Below are positions 1 to 6,000 of a stretch of DNA of 10,314 nucleotides, one piece after another (the stretch's first letter is position 1; every line of letters starts with the position of its first letter). Position numbers and translations under genes: made by a program. Below the pieces are notes generated by a model. That model made no database searches, was not told the origin of the DNA, and saw nothing but the letters and a program-made list of their open reading frames with translations. Source of the stretch: Euryarchaeota archaeon UBA125 (GTDB lineage: Archaea > Thermoplasmatota > Poseidoniia > Poseidoniales > Thalassarchaeaceae); assembly GCA_002502625.1 (NCBI GenBank), contig DAPV01000027.1, forward strand, positions 1 to 10,314, read 5' to 3'.

Positions 1-119
1 AGTCCATTAATCCAGGATTGATCTGAAACATTGTCGTTTGTTACTTGTCCGGAAACTTGAGAAATAGAGGCCAATGGAAACAATAGAAAAATTAGTGAGA
101 TGATAATAGCACGTCTCAT
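1..119 (-). CDS. N-terminal fragment of an exported protein (signal peptide)
   Basis: The minus strand is open from an ATG at 119-117 to the window edge, giving 39 codons with no stop. The product starts MRRAIIISLIFLLF, a textbook Sec signal peptide: a basic n-region with two arginines, then a hydrophobic core of about 14 residues. A polar stretch with a likely cleavage site near VSG-Q (around residue 24) follows, and then a hydrophilic segment rich in Asn, Asp and Ser. No cysteine follows the core, so a lipoprotein is unlikely. The mature protein lies outside the window and its function cannot be told. No Shine-Dalgarno sequence precedes the ATG, but a TATA-like box sits about 27 bases upstream, fitting a leaderless transcript. 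The 90-base gap from the cupin gene suggests a new transcription unit. The start is well supported; the identity is unknown. Confidence 0.7.
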   Translation of the reverse strand, partial: MRRAIIISLIFLLFPLASISQVSGQVTNDNVSDQSWING

Positions 120-141
120 AATTTTCTACGCTCTATGAATT

Positions 142-151
142 GTTTATGAAA
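142..151 (-). promoter_or_regulatory. TATA-like box for the exported gene at 119
   Basis: On the minus strand this reads TTTCATAAAC and spans -32 to -23 relative to the ATG at 119. Archaeal TATA boxes are centred about 26-27 bases upstream of the transcription start, so this position predicts a leaderless mRNA starting at or next to the ATG. The absence of a Shine-Dalgarno sequence agrees. The match to an archaeal TTTATATA-type box is imperfect and the surroundings are AT-rich, so this rests mainly on position. Confidence 0.4.
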
Positions 152-158
152 GTCTTGC

Positions 159-201
159 ATTAAATCATCATAATTTTTGATGCTTGAAAATAATTTTTTT
201 T
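159..201 (-). promoter_or_regulatory. Candidate shared upstream element, copy 2
   Basis: Read on the minus strand, this gap holds, in order, a run of eight A, then TTTCA, GCATCAA and GATTTAAT. The same blocks occur in the same order at 7995-7954, upstream of the giant secreted protein. The overall span is 43 bases here and 42 there. Here GATTTAAT ends 39 bases before the ATG of the exported gene. The role is unknown: it could be a B-recognition/TATA region or an operator. AT-rich composition makes chance similarity possible. Confidence 0.35.
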
Positions 202-209
202 ACTTTTTT

Positions 210-587
210 CTAAATCCAAATATTATTTTCTGCTGTAAGTTGACCTTCTGAGTCTCCAGTATTGATTACCCCTCTCGGCTCAATTAACATCACTTTACAT
301 TCATTCTTAGCCTTTGGTTTATGTCTAACTCCCTTAGGCACAACACACATTTCTCCAGTGCTAAGTGTCATTGTATGATCCTCAAATTCTATATCCATCT
401 CTCCTTCGATAACTAAGAATAATTCATCAGTATCTTTATGATCATGCCAGATAAATTCACCTTGAATTTTAACTAATTTGATTTGATAATCGTTTAATTC
501 TTCCACAATCTTTGGTGTCCAGTGTTCTGAGAAAAGAGAGAGTTTTTGCTGCAGATTGATTTTTTCCATGTAATGCGTAATAGTCAT
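210..587 (-). CDS. Small single-domain cupin protein
   Basis: This is a single-domain cupin, a small metal-binding beta-barrel that is probably cytosolic. Motif 1 is intact (GEFIWHDH, four residues, E, six residues, G; about residues 43-62) and supplies the two His and the Glu that normally bind the metal. Motif 2 is also present (GEMCVVPKGVRH, about 78-89) with its metal-binding His. The phrases EHWTPKIVEELNDYQIKLVK before the barrel and MLIEPRGVINTGD after it recall the roughly 115-residue cupins often labelled mannose-6-phosphate isomerase-like. That label does not establish an activity. Related proteins usually begin close to the INL segment, so the Met at 569 (119 residues) is a plausible alternative start. 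Neither start has a well-spaced Shine-Dalgarno: AAAGG abuts the first ATG. It lies 23 bases after the acyltransferase gene and is probably co-transcribed. The substrate is unknown. Confidence 0.85.
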   Translation of the reverse strand: MTITHYMEKINLQQKLSLFSEHWTPKIVEELNDYQIKLVKIQGEFIWHDHKDTDELFLVIEGEMDIEFEDHTMTLSTGEMCVVPKGVRHKPKAKNECKVMLIEPRGVINTGDSEGQLTAENNIWI

Positions 588-610
588 CCTTTCTTGGTAT
601 TTCTGTAAAA

Positions 611-1708
611 TTATTCAGATTCTACATTTGATTGTTTTTTTCTTGTTAAGAAACGAATAACATATTCAATTGACCACATAAAATTGAATTTTTCATGAAT
701 TATTCCAAACACTAACCATATCCCCATGTGTAACAATGTTATTGCAAATGCCTCAATCAATGAAACCTGTGGGATGTATTCGATAATTTGTCCTAATAGA
801 GCAAAATGAAGGAGATATATCGTTAATGATAATCTGCCTGAGTATGCGAGTAGGGAATTAAATTTGGTCCACCATTTTATTTGCAATCTGAAGATATCCC
901 ATAGGAAAATTGTCCAAGATGCTGAAACAATCACGAACCAATGATTTGCAGGGAAGAATGTCAGAACTCCTTCTCCCATTGTTTCAGCCCAATTCATTTC
1001 CTGGGTAATTGAAATCGCAAGCGTTGCTAACAGAGTGCTAAATGCTAACGATCCACTTCGTAATAAGTGCGGACTCCATTTTTCATTAATTTTATTTCCA
1101 TCTAGATTGCTTCCGATGAAGTAGAATGCCATCCAAGGGAGAATGGGGTAAGTGCCACTAATAAATGCTAATTGGAACCAATGAAGTATAGATTTTACAT
1201 GAATCATTGAATCCCAATTTGGACCAGGACTTAGACTTGGAAAATTTCTTAGAAAAAGTATTGTGAATAATACAATAAATACCGATTTGTAGTATCCAGA
1301 ATTCCCTTTTATCCATTTTTTGAAATATTCATCTAGACCTGAAATTAATGGTATGAGGATAATACATAATCCTAGAAGAGTCAATATTCCGGGAGAATTC
1401 CAATTATACCGTTGAGGAAGTAGTATTCCTATAATGAATTGAAGAGCGATTAAAAGTAGTCCTCTTACTAATATCCAATTTACGATATTTTCTCCTCTTT
1501 CTTTCCTTTTCCTAAGTCCTGTATGTAGCCCCCATCCAGAAATAGTAACAAACATTGGAGCCGCCATGCCCCCTATTGCAGCAGAAATAAATGCAAGTGG
1601 ATGATTCGTTGATACGGGGGCAGGAAGAAGAGCAGCCGTATGGACTTGAACCATGCACAGAATCGCAAATCCTCTCATTGAATCTATATGATTCAACCTA
1701 AGTGACAT
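611..1708 (-). CDS. Multi-spanning membrane acyltransferase-like protein (HGSNAT/DUF418-like)
   Basis: This is a 365-residue polytopic membrane protein with about eight to ten hydrophobic helices. It opens with NHIDSMRGFAILCMVQVH (residues 6-23), the hallmark first helix of the HGSNAT-catalytic (DUF1624), DUF418 and acyltransferase-3 families, including the helix-1 His. Further family-like features are APMFVTISG (50-58), GTYPILPWMAFYFIG (185-199) and a C-terminal SGRLSLTIYLLHF (290-302), which is very DUF418-like. Known relatives move acetyl groups across the membrane onto sugars or other surface molecules; the substrate here is not evident. The first in-frame Met is at 1762, inside the preceding gene. 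The Met at 1708 is chosen because AGGTGA lies four bases upstream and the family motif follows at once. The preceding stop TGA is part of that site, implying translational coupling. The tail after the last helix is short and charged. Confidence 0.78.
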   Translation of the reverse strand: MSLRLNHIDSMRGFAILCMVQVHTAALLPAPVSTNHPLAFISAAIGGMAAPMFVTISGWGLHTGLRKRKERGENIVNWILVRGLLLIALQFIIGILLPQRYNWNSPGILTLLGLCIILIPLISGLDEYFKKWIKGNSGYYKSVFIVLFTILFLRNFPSLSPGPNWDSMIHVKSILHWFQLAFISGTYPILPWMAFYFIGSNLDGNKINEKWSPHLLRSGSLAFSTLLATLAISITQEMNWAETMGEGVLTFFPANHWFVIVSASWTIFLWDIFRLQIKWWTKFNSLLAYSGRLSLTIYLLHFALLGQIIEYIPQVSLIEAFAITLLHMGIWLVFGIIHEKFNFMWSIEYVIRFLTRKKQSNVESE

Positions 1709-1712
1709 AATC

Positions 1713-1718
1713 TCACCT
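1713..1718 (-). promoter_or_regulatory. Ribosome binding site of the acyltransferase gene, overlapping the upstream stop
   Basis: The minus strand reads AGGTGA, then GATT, then the ATG at 1708. This is a strong archaeal Shine-Dalgarno match, and its TGA is the stop codon of the thymidine phosphorylase gene. It decides the start at 1708 over the upstream Met at 1762 and suggests that terminating ribosomes re-initiate. Confidence 0.7.
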
Positions 1719-3047
1719 AATCCATTCTTTAATTCTACTTTCAGGTTCAAAATCCGTATCAATAATTTGGATTGATTTTCTTATTCTATCAATCATTAAT
1801 TCTTCCAGTTCTCCTCTATGATGAACGGTAATCCAAGTATCGCCGTCATCGATTTTTTGGCCTAATTCAACTTCTAGGAGGAAACCAACAGCATGGTCGA
1901 TTATATCTCCTATCTTTTTCCTTCCTGCTCCTAACTCTAATGCAACTAGTGCTAATTCCATTGCGTCTATATCTGAAACTATACCTGAAGAAGAACTGCT
2001 TATTTCAGTTGTACTTAGTTTGGAGTCTAACAATCCTAATGCTAAACATAGGCTATGTTCTGATTCAAAAATGGATACGTCGACTCCTTGAGATATAGCC
2101 ATTTCAATGAAATATTGGAGAGCAGATCCATCATGTAATGAATCTTGAATTTTTACAAATCCAAGTTCTGCGTTTTCTACTATACCAGTAGCATGTAGTA
2201 ATTCACCACCTTGAGAACAGATTAGTTCTTCTAAATCCCATGGTCCATTCCCTCTCATTGTTTCAATAGATTCTAGAATCTCAAGTGAATTTCCAATTGC
2301 ACACCCAATTGGTTGATCCATAGTGGTCAAGACAGCGGAAGTTATTATTCCACATCGATTAGATGCGTCGACCATCGACTTAGCCAACTCTTTAGCATCA
2401 TCTTTGTTTTTCATGAATGCAGCCTTTCCATATTTCACATCTAAAACCAAGGCTTGCAATGATTCTGCTGCCTTTTTTGAAACGATACTACTTGTGATAA
2501 GGGGTATACTAGCTACAGTCCCTGTTACATCTCGAATAGCATAAATTCTCCGATCTGCCGGAACTAAATCATCAGTTTGTCCAACCATTGAGATTCCTAT
2601 ATCTGAGACTTGATCGAGAATATCTTCGATTGATAATTGTACATTGAATCCAGGTAGGCTTTCTAATTTATCCAGTGTCCCTCCTGTATGTCCAAGACCT
2701 CTTCCAGAAATCATTGGAACCTTTAGTCCACATGCGACTAATGCTGGAGCTAATGGAATTGATATCTTGTCCCCTACTCCTCCAGTACTATGTTTGTCAA
2801 CAACAAGATGTTTCCATTCTTCCGGCCATTCTAGACATCGACCACTGTATCTCATTGAGTCTGTGAGTATTGCAGTTTGCTCAGGTCTGATTCCATGTTC
2901 AAAAATTGATCTGAGTACCTGTTCTACTTGGGAATCATCCCACCTAATTTCTTTATTTTCAGAAATTATTTTTTCTACTAAATCTTGAATATTTTTGGAG
3001 TCGACTGAACCATTTTTGATACTTGCTGCCAATGATTCAGGAGTCAT
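1713..3047 (-). CDS. deoA: Thymidine phosphorylase (bacterial/animal type)
   Basis: This enzyme reversibly splits thymidine (or other pyrimidine deoxynucleosides) with phosphate into the free base and 2-deoxyribose 1-phosphate, in cytosolic nucleoside salvage. From the Met at 3047 it has 444 residues, close to the 440 of E. coli DeoA. It carries the phosphate-binding DKHSTGGVGDK (84-94), the signature SGRGLGHTGGTLDKLE (114-129), and Arg172, Ser187 and Lys191. These match E. coli catalytic His85, Arg171, Ser186 and Lys190 with a constant offset of one, supporting this start over the Met at 3110. A helical N-terminal region, alpha/beta core and C-terminal domain (GAGRKKIGD, DHAVGF) are all present. 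It is not the roughly 500-residue archaeal AMP phosphorylase, which has a different loop and an extra N-terminal domain. The segment LTTMDQPIGCAIG resembles the animal enzyme. Four bases separate it from the gene upstream and four from the gene downstream. Confidence 0.93.
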   Translation of the reverse strand: MTPESLAASIKNGSVDSKNIQDLVEKIISENKEIRWDDSQVEQVLRSIFEHGIRPEQTAILTDSMRYSGRCLEWPEEWKHLVVDKHSTGGVGDKISIPLAPALVACGLKVPMISGRGLGHTGGTLDKLESLPGFNVQLSIEDILDQVSDIGISMVGQTDDLVPADRRIYAIRDVTGTVASIPLITSSIVSKKAAESLQALVLDVKYGKAAFMKNKDDAKELAKSMVDASNRCGIITSAVLTTMDQPIGCAIGNSLEILESIETMRGNGPWDLEELICSQGGELLHATGIVENAELGFVKIQDSLHDGSALQYFIEMAISQGVDVSIFESEHSLCLALGLLDSKLSTTEISSSSSGIVSDIDAMELALVALELGAGRKKIGDIIDHAVGFLLEVELGQKIDDGDTWITVHHRGELEELMIDRIRKSIQIIDTDFEPESRIKEWIR

Positions 3048-3051
3048 CTTC

Positions 3052-3057
3052 TCACTC
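3052..3057 (-). promoter_or_regulatory. Weak ribosome binding site of deoA, overlapping the upstream stop
   Basis: The minus strand reads GAGTGA, then GAAG, then the ATG at 3047. The TGA is the stop of the giant secreted protein. The layout is the same as at 1713-1718 but the match to the anti-Shine-Dalgarno is weaker. Position and the homology-based start both favour it. Confidence 0.5.
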
Positions 3058-6000
3058 GCCGAACTCTTGTTCGTATTTCGCTTGGAGTTCTTCCATTGTC
3101 CATCCTTCACTTAGTTGAGATTGAACAAATTCATGAGTCCATTTTTCAAATTCAAATCCATCTAATTTTGGCGCTCCAAATACTCCATCGTCTTTACCAA
3201 TAGTAGCATCTCTTGCTTCATTGCCTCCAGAACCCACACTCGTCCCATCTAAAATTACAGCACCAGCAGATATTTCAGAAGATTCTGCTTGTATTGCTGC
3301 TTCCGAGAAAACATATCCTGTATCGTCTTCAAGAACTTCATCAACGAATCCCTCATCTTCCTTTAGCATGGTTAAGGCAAGAGCAATTCCTAGAGTTATT
3401 CCTGATAAGACCACTAATCCAAGCAGCACCTTTGCAGCGGTAGAATCTAACGGATCTTCTCTTATTCCTAATACCCCTCCTGGTTCGTTATCATCGGAGT
3501 CATCATTTGTTGAATCTCCATTTTCTCCATTATTAATGGGCGTAGATGATGATGTCTGAGTACATCCAAATTCAATTGAATCATCGTATCCATCTTCATC
3601 TGCATCTGCTTTATTCATTGCATCTGTTGGACTAACACCCCGTTCTACTGCAAGAGATAATTCAGCTGAATCTTCTATACAATCTCCATCGGTATCCTTG
3701 GAGAATGGGTCTCCATCATATTTTGATTCTTGCAGATTAGATAATCCATCTCCGTCCCAATCTTGAGATTGTTCAGCTAGAGGGCTTCCAGGTACCAAAG
3801 ATGAGGTTCTGTTTAGTCCACGTTTTATTTCGTACCAATCAGGCATTCCATCACCATCGGTGTCAGTAGTATCATCCATACGGTACCAATCATGTTCGAA
3901 TGACGATTGATAGAAAGAAGCGATAGGAGGTTGATGTAGAATAATTCCCATTTCTCGATTTCTAAGAGCACTATTACTTCCCCAGTTGATACTCGAGACT
4001 AGTACTGATTTCCCATCGATAATTACGCCTTTGTTATGTAATTTGGTGACATTATCACCACTAGACATCAAAACTGCAGTTGCATCTGCACCTAATGTAC
4101 GATTCCAATGGTTATTTACGAGATTTAGAACATCTCTATCATCGAATTGATCATTTGTATAATATCCATTAAGAAGCAATCTAATTGTTACATTTCTTTC
4201 TATTGCGGCTCTCTCAAGTGCAGATAACAGTGGATTTTCCCCATATCCCCAACCCCAACCATCTTGGAGATATTGGACTGAGATATCAATAGATGAATCA
4301 GCAGAATCGATCATATTTACAAGGCCTCCTATACAGTCATCAGGACATGTTAGTAATTGCCCAGTAAATGGTCCGCTGTAGATGGCATCTTCATCTGAAG
4401 GTCGTTCAGCCAACTCAACAAGGTTGAGATTATCCGCCGGGGTAATCCAATCAGATGGGGTGCCTAAATTCGAATCTGTAGGGTCAAATTCTTCTATGTG
4501 TAAGTGGTCAGTATTCTCGTCCCATAACATTCTACTCAATACGACTTGAGCAGTTTCGTTATCATCGATAAATACAGACCAATCTCTATTTCCATATCCG
4601 TCACTAGGGAAACTACTACTTTTCCAATTGCCACTTGACATCCAAACAGATGATTGGTCTCGAACAGCCACCTTTGAGTGAATGTATTGATATGGTCCTT
4701 CAGGCGAAGATGCAGAAGGGGGGTCAACCATCCACAATACTGTAGCCCCTGCATTATGAAGGTCAGAAGCAATTCCTCTACTGGTCCTCATATAATCCCA
4801 AGAACTGTATACTCCTCCTTCAAGAAGTACAGTTACTTCCACTCCTCTTTGAATAGCATTCTGAAGAGCTTTTGAAAGTTCAGGACTTGTAAATTCGTAA
4901 AGATGTACATGGATTTCGGATTCTGCTTCATTTATCCAGTTGACTAGATCTATTAACGCGTATTCAGGAGAAATAGATGTAGTAATATTTCCAACTCCTG
5001 AGAATCCACCACCATCACAAAACAGGGAAGCTCCCATTCTCAACCATCGTATTTCCCAATCAGCAGCAGAATCAGTATCTGGCATCTCAGAACATCCGTC
5101 TCCTCTCATTAAGATCAATCCAGTTGTATCTGCACTTTCGGGAGCAGTAATTGATGAACCAACCCATCCTGTTACCATCGGTTCTCCTTCATCATAGACG
5201 AGTGTATCAACTACAGTTCCATCAGGAGCAACAAGTTGGAATGAGCCTCCATTGTTAGGTAACCAAGGCATGTTATACATGACATCACTTCCACCATATG
5301 CTTCTATTCCAGTGTCTTCGAGTAAATGACTTGGATCAGATGTGATAATTGCAGATTCACCTGGAGCAAGAATTAATCGACGGAATGTATCATTCCAAGG
5401 GTCTGCCTCATTTCGATGTCTACTGATATTCCACCCTGCAAGATCGACAGTCTGACTTCCAACATTTCTTATCTCAAACCAGTCATGCCCTCTAGTATCT
5501 ACTTCTCCAAACATGATTCTACTGAATTTGATTGATAATGATCCATCCCATTCTTCAGGTACTGGATTTTCTTCACCAGGTGAAGGATTCAAGGTTGGTC
5601 TCCATCCGAATCTAGGTTCGATAGAAACACAAGGGTCTGATGAAATCCAGTAAACAGTTTGAATCATCGTTCCATCTGGATTCATTAGTCTAATTGTATC
5701 TCCAAAGTTATCCATAAATGCTTCTTCAGGTCTTAGAACTGCATGTTCTCCTGGAACTAAGGTCATTGATGTACGATTCCATAATTGGTCAACTGTGACT
5801 AACATTCCACTCCCATCTTCATCTAGAACATGCCATCTGCTAAGATCGATCGAAGCGCTTCCATTGTTTTTTACTTCAATCCATTCTCCTAAAATCCCAA
5901 CTGAATCAGAACCTGAAAGGCCACATTGTGGCATAATTTCGGTAATAACAAGGTCTGAGATCCCAGTATATGGGTTATCAAAACTAGGATTTACTTGTCC

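Noticed and set aside
187..209. T-rich tract after the cupin gene as a terminator
   Set aside because: The T-runs are on the plus strand; the cupin transcript would carry A-runs here, which do not terminate archaeal transcription.
2644..2988. Plus-strand open frame of 114 codons inside deoA
   Set aside because: It lies wholly antisense to a well-conserved catalytic region of thymidine phosphorylase and its product has no recognisable features.
1713..3110. Longer deoA start at 3110
   Set aside because: The 21 extra residues are a basic, Ser/Asn-rich stretch translated from within the upstream gene. Starting at 3047 aligns all catalytic residues with E. coli DeoA at a constant offset.
3221..3559. 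Plus-strand open frame of 112 codons rich in Ser and Pro
   Set aside because: This is a shadow of the acidic linker and tail codons of the giant protein; its composition is explained by the opposite strand.
3568..3864. DxDGDG repeats as a dockerin or EF-hand domain
   Set aside because: The repeats are irregularly spaced and lack paired dockerin helices, and they sit just before a membrane anchor. Thrombospondin type 3-like calcium repeats fit better.
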